From Victivallales bacterium (lineage in GTDB: Bacteria > Verrucomicrobiota > Lentisphaeria > Victivallales > Victivallaceae): DNA of 8,385 nt. Position 1 is the first letter of the stretch; each line of letters begins with the position of its first letter. The translations under genes and the position numbers were made by a program. Location of the stretch: contig DAOWBJ010000058.1 in the NCBI GenBank assembly GCA_030634125.1, forward strand, positions 1 to 8,385, read 5' to 3'. Under the pieces are notes generated by a model that worked only from the letters and a program-made list of their open reading frames with translations, was not told the DNA's origin and did not search any database. Positions 1 through 6,711 of this stretch are shown here, in pieces.

Positions 1-75
1 ACTCTGTCGAGCCGCAGATTGCGCTTGTTGAACTTAACCGGCTTCGCCGGGACTTTTTCCCTGAGCCGCTAGGCT

Positions 76-171
76 CTTTGGACTGCGGCGGTCCTCCGCC
101 GGTTCTAATCTTCACGCCACAAACGAACACTCGCAAATTTTAAAGCGCAACAGGGGTTGCGCAGTCCAAAG
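76..171. repeat. 12-bp inverted repeat bounding a 96-bp segment
   Basis: CTTTGGACTGCG at 76-87 is perfectly complementary to CGCAGTCCAAAG at 160-171. Between the arms lie two smaller hairpins (86-101 and 145-162) that slightly overlap the arm ends, so the outer stem and the inner hairpins compete for a few bases. A hairpin also sits immediately outside each arm (63-76 and 171-183). The layout resembles a small non-autonomous palindromic element, or a multibranched RNA domain. I see no clear target-site duplication next to the arms. Whether it is repeated elsewhere in the genome cannot be judged from this window. Confidence 0.55.
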
Positions 172-194
172 ATGCTTCGCATCAATTTTTAATT
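171..194 (+). terminator. Possible rightward intrinsic terminator
   Basis: A GATGC/GCATC stem with a TTC triloop (171-183) is followed by AA, then TTTTT, AA and TTTT. This would fit a weak intrinsic terminator for a transcript entering from the left of the window. The stem is only 5 bp, and the same hairpin may simply be one of the local palindromes. Confidence 0.3.
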
Positions 195-300
195 TTCACA
201 CTGACAACTTCAAAATAACAACTTACTATACGATTAAATTTCAGCTTAACATTATATCATCAGCACACCCAACACTATCATCCCATAACTTCTAAGAATT
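184..300 (+). promoter_or_regulatory. C-rich, G-poor unstructured stretch (candidate Rho-loading region)
   Basis: Within these 117 nt I count 28 C and 5 G on the plus strand, and no strong hairpin, in contrast to the structured sequence on both sides. High C over G and lack of structure are the known traits of Rho utilisation sites, and the stretch follows a weak terminator-like hairpin. It may mark the 3' end of a rightward transcript from outside the window. This rests on composition only. Confidence 0.25.
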
Positions 301-474
301 AACTATTTCGAGTAATGTTGACTTTCGCTGCGCTCAGTCTCAGCCTTCGCAAAGTGAGCTTACGCTTGCGCCCCCCATTTTTCATTTCCAGCAACTGAGC
401 AGTTGCAAGTGCAGCCTTGCACCGCGACCTTTGTGCTCGACAAAGTCAATAACTTTAGTCAACCAGGAGTCTCT

Positions 475-509
475 GTCACGGAGCAAGCTGCTCCTGTGAC
501 TACTTTTTT
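475..509 (+). terminator. Rightward terminator-like hairpin with T-tract
   Basis: GTCAC (475-479) plus GGAGCA (480-485) pair with TGCTCC (489-494) and GTGAC (496-500). This gives an 11-bp stem with one bulged T and an AGC loop. TAC and a run of six T (504-509) follow, as in an intrinsic terminator read on the plus strand. Read on the minus strand it lies 33 nt past the yhcH-like stop codon, but there it is preceded by A residues and followed by mixed sequence, so it lacks a U-tract for that operon. CAGGAG (463-468) can alternatively pair with CTCCTG (491-496), which would break the main stem. Confidence 0.5.
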
Positions 510-532
510 ATTGACAATAATCACCTGAATGC

Positions 533-1006
533 TTACTTCAACAGCTTCGCGGCTATTTTTATAACCACTTTTTTAACCGGCGCGGAACCGGACTTCAAGG
601 CTATTCCCGGCATGTGTCCTTCGTTTGGAAAGAAAATTGTAAAAACTCCGGGAGTCAAAGCATATTCAACAGCTTTATCCGCCTCGTATGTGTAGAAAGC
701 GGCGTCATTATCCGCACTATATTCATCGCAGACTTCGAGCGGGTTAACCGCGCTGTAAAACATACGTTCGCTTCCAACGAGCAAAGTTTGAATGTCAATA
801 AATTCATGGTGGGCCTCAAGCTTGCAGTCCGTTATATCTTTAGTATCATAAGATTGAACCAGCGCAAACATATCATCACCCGTAATTTCATACTTTCCGT
901 CTTCGCAATCCGGTTTCAGAGAAGCTAAAAAACCAAAGGCTTCCGCCCATACTTCTTCTTTACCGCAAGCGTAATCAGCCCAATTCTCACATAAATCCAG
1001 AATCAT
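533..1006 (-). CDS. YhcH/YjgK/YiaL-family (DUF386) sugar-metabolism protein
   Basis: This 157-residue protein has the usual length of the small cupin-like YhcH/YjgK/YiaL family. Visible family motifs are KLEAHHEFIDIQ (residues 62-73, with E64, H66 and D71 as likely metal-site or catalytic residues), GSE (78-80), FFPNEGHMP (125-133, with E129 and H131) and KKVVIKI near the end (145-151). The best studied member, E. coli YhcH/NanQ, speeds anomer interconversion of N-acetylneuraminate; other members are tied to different sugar pathways, so the substrate here is unknown. It has no signal peptide and should be cytoplasmic. The ATG overlaps the upstream stop as ATGA, so translation is probably coupled; only a weak AAGG precedes it, inside the upstream gene. 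No sialic-acid genes are in view. It is the last gene of the leftward cluster. The family call is firm, the reaction is not. Confidence 0.88.
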   Translation of the reverse strand: MILDLCENWADYACGKEEVWAEAFGFLASLKPDCEDGKYEITGDDMFALVQSYDTKDITDCKLEAHHEFIDIQTLLVGSERMFYSAVNPLEVCDEYSADNDAAFYTYEADKAVEYALTPGVFTIFFPNEGHMPGIALKSGSAPVKKVVIKIAAKLLK

Positions 1007-4000
1007 TTTAAAACCTTTTTGTTTTGTAGAGGAACCTTCCCCGGTATTATAAATTTTGTTTCTATTGTCATATCATTATTCAAGCCCGGTTCATCAGCGG
1101 AAACAGGCTCGAACAAAGCTTTTTTAATATCGTATTTGAATGGAACGGCTTTAGCCGGATAACCATCTATACTAAGGTCAACACTGGACATTTCCGGCGT
1201 AGTCGTAACGTTTAAACGTATCCAGTTGTAATTAAAACGCTTGAGTGCCGCCGCCGTAAATTTTTTCCGGTTTGTCCGCGACTCATCAGCACCAGCCTCA
1301 ATATATTTACTCCAATCGTCGTTCATACACAAAAAGCCTCGTCTGCTGGCGCTGGTAGCTAAAAACGCGCCGGAAATTAAGACTTTATTATCCTTGACCG
1401 AAAAAGGTATGATTCCTCCGACAAACGCATCTGTCGCAAAGCCCTTTACTCCCAGATAATCCAGAAATGGCGACAAAGTAATTTTAGAGCTTAAGAAATT
1501 AACTTTCCCGGGAATCGAATTATTATTCTCTATGCTGAATGGAGTCAGACTGGTTAAACGTCCTCCAAACCATTCTACGGACAGACGCTCGACTTGCAGT
1601 TTTTTCATACCGTGCGACTGAAATTCAAGCTTCATATTTGAAAATTTAATCGAATCATTTTCCACTTGTCCGCAATGCAGTTTCTGACGCGCCGCACTCT
1701 TCGCGTTAAATAAATCAGTAAAAGTACAGGTCGTTGTTACATCACTCAGTTTCCATGAATTAAAACTCAAATTTCCACCTTTTACGGAAACAACGCCGGA
1801 ACCTTTACACTTCTCTAAATCCCCCTCCAAATGCCCTTCCATCGTGACTTTCCCAACAAAGTCAAGCCCTGGTACGGGAAACATAATACGAGCGTTACCG
1901 GCATTTTTCACTTTAAATTCAGGAACTGAGAAATCTCCTTCCCAGGCAGGAAAAGCGTCAAGCTTCATTCTGCCGCTGAAAAACATGCCGGCATTTGAAA
2001 AAAATTCTGAAAAATGACTGCCTTTTATTAATAAATTATCATCTTTAATTTGTAATTTAGCACTGACCTTCCCCAAGTTTCGTTTACGCAGTTCGATTTT
2101 GTTGATAGCTATTTCACCTTCGGCAGCAGCATCGCCGAAAGGTAAACGCACTGAGATTTGTCTGCACACCAGATTCTTGTTTTTTTGAAAGGTCGCTTTA
2201 TCATAAGATACTGTTCCTGAAACTTTGCCTCCAGTCAGATCCGCGGCAATTGACACTTCAGGAACGCTTAAGCTTGTGTCACGTGAAGAAATATAAAAAT
2301 CACGCAGCTTCATATTTGGTTTTAAAATCAATTTAGAGTCGATAGTGCCGCTGGTGGTGGAATTTACGGAAATCCCGCGGCTGGCAAGCTTCCAGGATTT
2401 GCTATACGCGACAGTATTTTCAACATTGACTCCAGCATCTAATTTTTTAAAATACAGTACGGAATTTTTCAAACCTGTTTCCGCCCTGGCGCTTATCCGG
2501 GTTTTGGTACTCAAAATATTGATGTCCTTCCATATCCCGGAAATTTTACCAAGAACAAGTTCAAGGTTTATATTTTTCAGAGACCGGTGCCAGTTCTTAT
2601 CACTATTATCATTATAAAAAGAAGCATCCGCTTTCAGCGAAGTATTGACTATCTTCACCTGCTCTTTCCCTCGTGAAACTAATAATGACGGAAGCACAAA
2701 ACCCGCCTGTAAATATTTCGGCAACATTAATTCATTAAAAGTTTTTCCAGTTAGATTAAATTTAATTAATTCGGCAAAATATTTTATATTATTCCGCTGT
2801 ACAGATATTGATTTTGCCGCCAGGCTGCTCGTTAATTGTTCTCCTTCAGAACGACCTGCCAGTTCAAGTTTGGAAACAGCAGCATAAGAATCCTGATACT
2901 TCGTATTCACTTTAGCTATTTTGCAATTGAAAGTTCTTTCCGGCCAGCGCTTTTTGGCATCAAGAATCAAAGCGGTTCCAATATTAAATCCTGAAAATTT
3001 TAAATACTCTTTTTCATTTCCGTATTCTCCGGCATCACATTTCAAACGAAGATTACAGTTTCTGCTCATTGACCAGTTAAACAGTGGATCGTCCAGACTT
3101 AAAAAGTTTTTGCTTTGCGCGTTCCGCAAACTGAAATCATTGTTTTTGTGTTTTCCCACTATACCGGCAGAGCTGGTGGTGATTGCCAATTCCCATGTTT
3201 TTTTGCTCTTTTGAAACACCCCGTCAAATGTCAGCTTGTTATTTTTCCCGGTCAATAAATCATGGTTTTGTTTGATCTTTATATCTTCGCTATCGGCGGT
3301 AAATTCAAAACCATTCATTTTGAATCCATCAAAAGAATTACTGCCGTTAATTGTAAGGTCCTTTATTTTTACCTGACGCTCAAGCGAAGAACTGAAAAGT
3401 TCAGGCGTTACAAATTTAAAATGATTCTTCTTGATTCGCATTTTGCCATTTGAAGCGGGAATAAGCTGAAAATTAGAATCTAATTCAACATTATTACAGA
3501 AAAAAGCATTTTGGCTTCCAGTAGCGGAAATTTCTTTTATCAACATTTTTACCGCTAGATTACCGTTCTGTCCGCATCCTCTACCTTTGAATCCCAACTC
3601 GCTGATATCTGCGAAAATTTTTGTATCGCCGCAAGTTACAATCGATTTAACAGGGGTTTTTCTGGCGTGACTGCCGGACTCGGCAGTCTGTAACTGCCAA
3701 TTTTTTGTAATTCGATTAAATCTTCCAGTCATTTTTCTAACCAGATTTATTTCGCCCGCATTTTTAATATTATACAATCTAAGCCTGGCAAGATCGAATT
3801 CGAATTCACCCGCGAAGCGCAAGACCTTTCCTTTAAGCTGCGACACGAAACATGACAATTCACGCACATATACCGCGACGGGGCTTTTCACCAGCCCGCT
3901 CTTCAATTTCCAAATAAACTCCTTACCATTAGAACTCACGCTGATTGCAAGGGGGATTTTCTGTCCCGACAGACGTTGTTTATTACGTATTGATAAAGTG

Positions 4001-4848
4001 CCATAATGTATTTCACAATTTTTTGAAGCAGCACTGACCATTAATTTCTTTATTGTCCAGGGAGAAAAACCAAAGCTGACATTTCCCTTCACATCGACCA
4101 ATCCTGCTAATTTCAGTTCAGATAAAGCTGTCAACTGTTTTGATTTTTCTATCAAATTCAGCATTTTTTTCATTTCAGTACGGGCATTAAACTTAATTTC
4201 AGTAGTTTGTTTTTTTAAGTCAACCAGCAATTCGGCTTTAATCGGATGTTCACGCAGGCTTAATTTCAAATCCGCGGTAAATATTTCCCAGTTTTGTTGT
4301 TCAGGGTTAAAAAGCAGTTCAAAAGGCAAAAGCAGTCTGGTTCCGTTCCAGTCAAGGTGCATTAAGCCGTCAGTAATTTTAAGTTTAGTATTTCCCCATG
4401 AACCTATAGCTTTTTTGTGCTTACCGCTGAAATGTTTCTTTAACTGCTCAATAAATTTTTCAATATCAATATTATTTATTTCAAAGCGCTTGTCTTTCAC
4501 CCGGCAAATTAATTCAAGCCCGTTGAATTCAAGACTGGTTATATCCGGCTTGCGAGGCATAAAAATATTTTGAAAACGATATTTTATCATAACCGAACTT
4601 ACTTTAAGCGCGGGATTTTCAGGATCGCCGATACATAACTCCCCAAGGTTAGCACCAGACGCTCCCGCGCTTTTTACTTTGCCGGAAAATCCGCTGATAC
4701 CGGCATCCCGCATTAAGGACGGCAAAATATTTTTTTGAAAGTGGGTCGGCATATATACAAAAAAGAAATAGCAATACGCGCCAGTCAGCACGCAGGCAAT
4801 AGCGGCAATTGCGATTATTGAAAACTTAGCTATTCGTTTCAAAGGCAT
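1003..4848 (-). CDS. YdbH/AsmA-like inner-membrane-anchored envelope protein
   Basis: This is a 1281-residue protein. KRIAK is followed by a single hydrophobic segment (about residues 9-31), which predicts a cytoplasmic N-terminus and a very long periplasmic region. That region is rich in alternating polar/hydrophobic strand-like stretches, as in the AsmA/TamB/YdbH group whose beta-groove bridges the two membranes. The C-terminal part looks like the YdbH domain: GGIIPF (about 1144-1149), ISGAFLATSASRRGFL (about 1158-1173) and LKRFNYNWIRLNV (about 1202-1214) match the family's pattern of G-x-IP, a glycine/arginine turn and a hydrophobic NF-Y-like block. E. coli YdbH (879 residues) moves phospholipid to the outer membrane redundantly with YhdP and TamB; this protein is about 400 residues longer. 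GAGG at 4862-4859 is a good ribosome site 10 nt before the ATG. The gene starts 64 nt after the formyltransferase stop. The usual YnbE and YdbL partner genes are not seen. The broad class is reasonably sure; the exact subfamily is an inference. Confidence 0.72.
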   Translation of the reverse strand: MPLKRIAKFSIIAIAAIACVLTGAYCYFFFVYMPTHFQKNILPSLMRDAGISGFSGKVKSAGASGANLGELCIGDPENPALKVSSVMIKYRFQNIFMPRKPDITSLEFNGLELICRVKDKRFEINNIDIEKFIEQLKKHFSGKHKKAIGSWGNTKLKITDGLMHLDWNGTRLLLPFELLFNPEQQNWEIFTADLKLSLREHPIKAELLVDLKKQTTEIKFNARTEMKKMLNLIEKSKQLTALSELKLAGLVDVKGNVSFGFSPWTIKKLMVSAASKNCEIHYGTLSIRNKQRLSGQKIPLAISVSSNGKEFIWKLKSGLVKSPVAVYVRELSCFVSQLKGKVLRFAGEFEFDLARLRLYNIKNAGEINLVRKMTGRFNRITKNWQLQTAESGSHARKTPVKSIVTCGDTKIFADISELGFKGRGCGQNGNLAVKMLIKEISATGSQNAFFCNNVELDSNFQLIPASNGKMRIKKNHFKFVTPELFSSSLERQVKIKDLTINGSNSFDGFKMNGFEFTADSEDIKIKQNHDLLTGKNNKLTFDGVFQKSKKTWELAITTSSAGIVGKHKNNDFSLRNAQSKNFLSLDDPLFNWSMSRNCNLRLKCDAGEYGNEKEYLKFSGFNIGTALILDAKKRWPERTFNCKIAKVNTKYQDSYAAVSKLELAGRSEGEQLTSSLAAKSISVQRNNIKYFAELIKFNLTGKTFNELMLPKYLQAGFVLPSLLVSRGKEQVKIVNTSLKADASFYNDNSDKNWHRSLKNINLELVLGKISGIWKDINILSTKTRISARAETGLKNSVLYFKKLDAGVNVENTVAYSKSWKLASRGISVNSTTSGTIDSKLILKPNMKLRDFYISSRDTSLSVPEVSIAADLTGGKVSGTVSYDKATFQKNKNLVCRQISVRLPFGDAAAEGEIAINKIELRKRNLGKVSAKLQIKDDNLLIKGSHFSEFFSNAGMFFSGRMKLDAFPAWEGDFSVPEFKVKNAGNARIMFPVPGLDFVGKVTMEGHLEGDLEKCKGSGVVSVKGGNLSFNSWKLSDVTTTCTFTDLFNAKSAARQKLHCGQVENDSIKFSNMKLEFQSHGMKKLQVERLSVEWFGGRLTSLTPFSIENNNSIPGKVNFLSSKITLSPFLDYLGVKGFATDAFVGGIIPFSVKDNKVLISGAFLATSASRRGFLCMNDDWSKYIEAGADESRTNRKKFTAAALKRFNYNWIRLNVTTTPEMSSVDLSIDGYPAKAVPFKYDIKKALFEPVSADEPGLNNDMTIETKFIIPGKVPLQNKKVLK

Positions 4849-4912
4849 TTTTTATCATCCTCGATATTAAAACTGTGCGAAACAATATACAACAGATTCA
4901 ATTATTTGCCAG
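4849..4912 (-). other. Short intra-operon gap, no terminator seen
   Basis: These 64 nt separate the formyltransferase stop from the YdbH-like start. The stretch is AT-rich. Apart from the GAGG ribosome site at 4862-4859, I find no stem followed by a T-run and no convincing promoter. This supports co-transcription of the leftward genes from a promoter upstream of position 5773. Confidence 0.5.
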
Positions 4913-5773
4913 TTATTTATACTCTACAGTATTGACCCTAGTCCAGGTTTTTTCTTTTTTGAAATATAAATTTCCATCTTCCAGGGCAAATTTCCCGGCG
5001 GCGAAATCATTAACGACTTGAGGAAAGACTATCCAGTCGCCCTTTTCTTTTAAGCGTTCCTGATTGGCGGCGGCTATTTTACTCAGGGCGTCGTTCCAGC
5101 CGCCGGCCGGCTTTTTCGCCGGGCGATTGTTGTATATATCCACTAATTGAACATGGCTGAAACCTTGCAGATCAAGTTCCAATTCGGGGGAAATACCTAA
5201 AATCGGGCCGCTATCCATTTCGCCCCCCTGCCCGGTATAAGGCTGGGCGATAATGACACTGCTGCGGATTGTTTTGAAATTATTGATGACAGCCAATTCC
5301 GCAGGCACCGCGTGCAAACCGACAAATAGTCGCCGTCCATCGCGTTCCACGGTCAAATCCCCGGGATGTACATTGAGACATGGAAAGTCCCCGGTAATGT
5401 TGGACAGCGGCACAAAACCTGCCAAAATACCGAAGTCAATATTGAAAGGTGCAATTTTTTCGCGCAAAGCGGCAGTCCAGAGCTCACGAATACGGCGGCC
5501 GTTTTCACTGCCCAGTGATATTTTATCTTCACCGTACCGGCGATAAAATTCTCTGATACTCAATTCAACAAGCGGTAAATCATATTTTGCCGCGATTTCG
5601 GCGGCACGGCTTTTTTCGGGAGCGTCCGTTATTATCACCGACGGCAGCCATTTTCCGGAAGTTTTTTTGTGAAAATCAAGAACCTTTTCGGCGTTAGAGC
5701 CATTGCCGCTCATGAAAATTGCTCCGTGCGGTATTTTTTCTCCATTTAAGTTTTCTAAAAGATTTCTCAACAC
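4913..5773 (-). CDS. PurN-like formyltransferase (glycinamide ribonucleotide transformylase family)
   Basis: PurN passes a formyl group from 10-formyltetrahydrofolate to glycinamide ribonucleotide in purine synthesis. At 286 residues this protein is well above the roughly 190-215 usual for PurN. Seen in order: IFMSGNGSNAEKVLD (19-33, phosphate-binding loop), DFGILAGFVPLS (113-124), NVHPGDL (134-140), GLHAVPAEL (152-160), MDSGPILG (186-193), and a C-terminal FPQVVNDFAAGK block (250-261) like the family's YPRVV-FA-G. The catalytic Asn134, His136 and Asp187 are therefore kept. Oddities: about 7 extra residues between NVHP and GLHA, a longer loop before Asp187, and SSVII where PurN usually has SVH. 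No ATG fits: the start is GTG at 5773 (AAGG 5 nt upstream) or TTG at 5770 (8 nt); an in-frame stop lies just upstream. No purine genes are nearby, so the true substrate is open. Confidence 0.8.
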   Translation of the reverse strand: MLRNLLENLNGEKIPHGAIFMSGNGSNAEKVLDFHKKTSGKWLPSVIITDAPEKSRAAEIAAKYDLPLVELSIREFYRRYGEDKISLGSENGRRIRELWTAALREKIAPFNIDFGILAGFVPLSNITGDFPCLNVHPGDLTVERDGRRLFVGLHAVPAELAVINNFKTIRSSVIIAQPYTGQGGEMDSGPILGISPELELDLQGFSHVQLVDIYNNRPAKKPAGGWNDALSKIAAANQERLKEKGDWIVFPQVVNDFAAGKFALEDGNLYFKKEKTWTRVNTVEYK

Positions 5774-5847
5774 TCTAACCTTAATTATTGTTTTTTTACT
5801 TTAATGAACCTTTAATTTGAATCCATTTACGGGTTTTCGCAAGTAAT

Positions 5848-5884
5848 AATCAAAAAAAATCCTTTCTTACTTCATTTTTTGATT
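5848..5884. promoter_or_regulatory. 10-bp inverted repeat, candidate operator
   Basis: AATCAAAAAA (5848-5857) and TTTTTTGATT (5875-5884) are perfect inverted copies separated by 17 nt. They sit near the middle of the divergent intergenic space. The arms are AT-rich, which lowers their significance, but the symmetry also places TTGATT (a possible -35 core) outward on both strands. This could be a regulator-binding dyad serving both directions. Confidence 0.35.
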
Positions 5885-5903
5885 TGCGCTAAGCCGAAAA
5901 GCA

Positions 5904-5927
5904 GTCTATCTTATGATAGTTATAGAC
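5904..5927. promoter_or_regulatory. Nested palindrome over a possible -10 element
   Basis: GTCTAT (5904-5909) and ATAGAC (5922-5927) form an inverted pair, and inside it CTATC (5906-5910) and GATAG (5915-5919) form a second perfect pair around TTAT. TATGAT (5912-5917), a possible -10 hexamer, lies inside the palindrome, so a bound repressor would block the rightward genes. If this is the promoter, transcription starts near 5924, downstream of the alternative ATG at 5913. Confidence 0.3.
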
Positions 5928-5954
5928 ACATATTTAATTGAAACTTTCATACAA

Positions 5955-5960
5955 GAGAGG
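5955..5960 (+). promoter_or_regulatory. Ribosome binding site that decides the start of the secreted protein
   Basis: GAGAGG lies 6 nt before the ATG at 5967. The in-frame ATG at 5913, which would add 18 residues, has no comparable site and would put a hydrophilic extension before an otherwise normal signal peptide. The start at 5967 is therefore preferred. Confidence 0.75.
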
Positions 5961-5966
5961 ATACTT

Positions 5967-6707
5967 ATGAGCAGCATCTTTAAAAAAGTATTTATCGGCG
6001 CATTCATCTTTACTACTTTAAGTTCTAGTTTTGCGGGTTTTTGGGAATCGATAACTCCTTACAGAGGACCGAAAAGAGATGTTATTACTTTGATTATCAC
6101 CGCTAATTATAAACATCCCTTAGTCATTGCACAACTCCTTCAGGATCAAACCAAGCAGCCTTATCTTCTTTTGCCGGCGACAAACGGGAAAGGCATATTC
6201 TTCAATCCCCCACGTGAAAGATCTGAAGCGGCACTCGAAATTCGCGAAGTAAATCTAGCGCGCTTTATTCGTTTCCTGAACCCGAAACAAATCGTAATTC
6301 TAGGCGACGACCGCTATGTTGCCGAAAAATACCGTAAAATGATTGATAAAGATACTCCGGTAATAGCTATTCGCGGCGACAATTGGCAGTTAATTGCCGA
6401 CAGAATCTCAATTCTGCTTGATGCCGATAATGTAGGCTACGATTACAAACAACTCGGACAACAACTCAACAGCGGATTGTACAAACCAACGAAACTAAAA
6501 GAATTTGAATTGGAAACTCCTGTTCCTGTTACTGAATTAGAAACTCCTGTTCCTGTTAAAGATACAGCTGTTGACGACATCATTGTTGACAAGAAAGCAG
6601 ACGCGGACCTTGCCGAAAAAGATACAACTGAAGCAAAAGAAACAGTTGTCAAAGAACCGGAAGTTGCTCTGCCCAAAGATACTCCAGAATTAATAAGCGA
6701 TAAATAA
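5967..6707 (+). CDS. Secreted or periplasmic protein of unknown function with proline/acid-rich repeat tail
   Basis: I do not recognise this 246-residue protein. It opens with a classical signal peptide: Ser-Ser-Ile-Phe-Lys-Lys, a hydrophobic stretch (8-20), and a likely cut after SSFA (residue 23). Residues about 38-155 look like one compact alpha/beta domain: VITLIITANYKHPLVIAQLL (39-58), then FLNPKQIVILGDDRYVAEKY (103-122) and TPVIAIRGDNWQLIADRIS (130-148). The strand/GDD/helix/R-GDNW layout loosely recalls cell-wall-binding type 2 repeats (a V-hydrophobic-GG segment, then a V-R-G-R-Y segment), but this is only a resemblance. From about 176 onward comes a charged Pro/Glu/Lys/Asp-rich tail with a duplicated ELETPVPV unit, as in periplasmic spacer regions. 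The permease gene starts 4 nt after its stop, suggesting a shared envelope role. Confidence 0.7.
   Translation: MSSIFKKVFIGAFIFTTLSSSFAGFWESITPYRGPKRDVITLIITANYKHPLVIAQLLQDQTKQPYLLLPATNGKGIFFNPPRERSEAALEIREVNLARFIRFLNPKQIVILGDDRYVAEKYRKMIDKDTPVIAIRGDNWQLIADRISILLDADNVGYDYKQLGQQLNSGLYKPTKLKEFELETPVPVTELETPVPVKDTAVDDIIVDKKADADLAEKDTTEAKETVVKEPEVALPKDTPELISDK
6507..6560 (+). repeat. Tandem 27-bp coding repeat (ELETPVPV-T/K)
   Basis: Two in-frame 27-nt units, 6507-6533 and 6534-6560, encode ELETPVPVT and ELETPVPVK and differ only at a Leu third base and in the final codon. Such near-identical tandem units usually vary in number between strains and lengthen or shorten an extended periplasmic linker. 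Confidence 0.85.
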
Positions 6708-6711
6708 ATAT

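Larger units (their letters stand above)
1..532. other. Hairpin-dense noncoding block
   Basis: No supportable gene lies here; the longest rightward ATG frame I followed, starting near 315, is only about 27 codons. The block is packed with short perfect stems: CCGGC/GCCGG with a TTC loop (38-50), GAGCC/GGCTC with loop GCTA (63-76), CGGCGG/CCGCCG with loop TCCT (86-101), GCGCAA/TTGCGC with loop CAGGGG (145-162), GATGC/GCATC with loop TTC (171-183), CGCAA/TTGCG (348-370), GCAACTG/CAGTTGC with a 2-nt spacer (391-406), GTGCA/TGCAC with loop GCCT (409-422), CTTTGT/ACAAAG (429-445), and a longer stem at 475-500. Two of them share the core GCTTCGC. Positions 184-300 have no strong stem and few G residues. 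I see no tRNA, rRNA, tmRNA, RNase P or SRP RNA signature. It could be a 3' untranslated region, a cluster of intergenic palindromic repeats, or an unknown structured RNA. Confidence 0.7.
5774..5966. promoter_or_regulatory. Divergent control region between the leftward and rightward gene sets
   Basis: These 193 nt must hold the promoters of both the leftward formyltransferase cluster and the rightward secreted-protein/permease pair. The region is AT-rich. Two dyads stand out (5848-5884 and 5904-5927). A TTGATT points outward on each strand, at 5879-5884 (+) and 5853-5848 (-). TATGAT at 5912-5917 is a plausible -10 for the rightward genes but has no -35 at normal spacing, so no complete promoter can be fixed by eye. 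Confidence 0.45.

Noticed and set aside
95..125. tRNA T-arm-like GGTTCTAATC
   Set aside because: The flanking bases do not pair as a T stem (GCCGG against CTTCA), and I see no matching acceptor stem or anticodon arm.
511..539. TTGACA at 511-516 as a rightward promoter
   Set aside because: No -10-like hexamer lies at the right distance, and it would read antisense into the yhcH-like gene.
614..928. Open frame on the plus strand inside the yhcH-like gene
   Set aside because: It is opposite a gene with clear family motifs and has no ribosome site or recognisable domain.
2345..3453. Several plus-strand open frames of 63-97 codons opposite the YdbH-like gene
   Set aside because: They are short, overlap one long uninterrupted gene and show no family motif.
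5253..5546. 97-codon plus-strand frame opposite the PurN-like gene
   Set aside because: The minus-strand frame contains all the formyltransferase motifs; this one is Arg/Ser/Pro-rich shadow sequence.
5913..5966. Upstream ATG for the secreted protein
   Set aside because: It lacks a ribosome site, overlaps the likely -10 region and would hide the signal peptide behind 18 extra residues.
6443..6676. Ser/Thr/Val-rich 77-codon minus-strand frame
   Set aside because: It is the complement of the repeat tail of the secreted protein, and its repeats simply mirror that gene.
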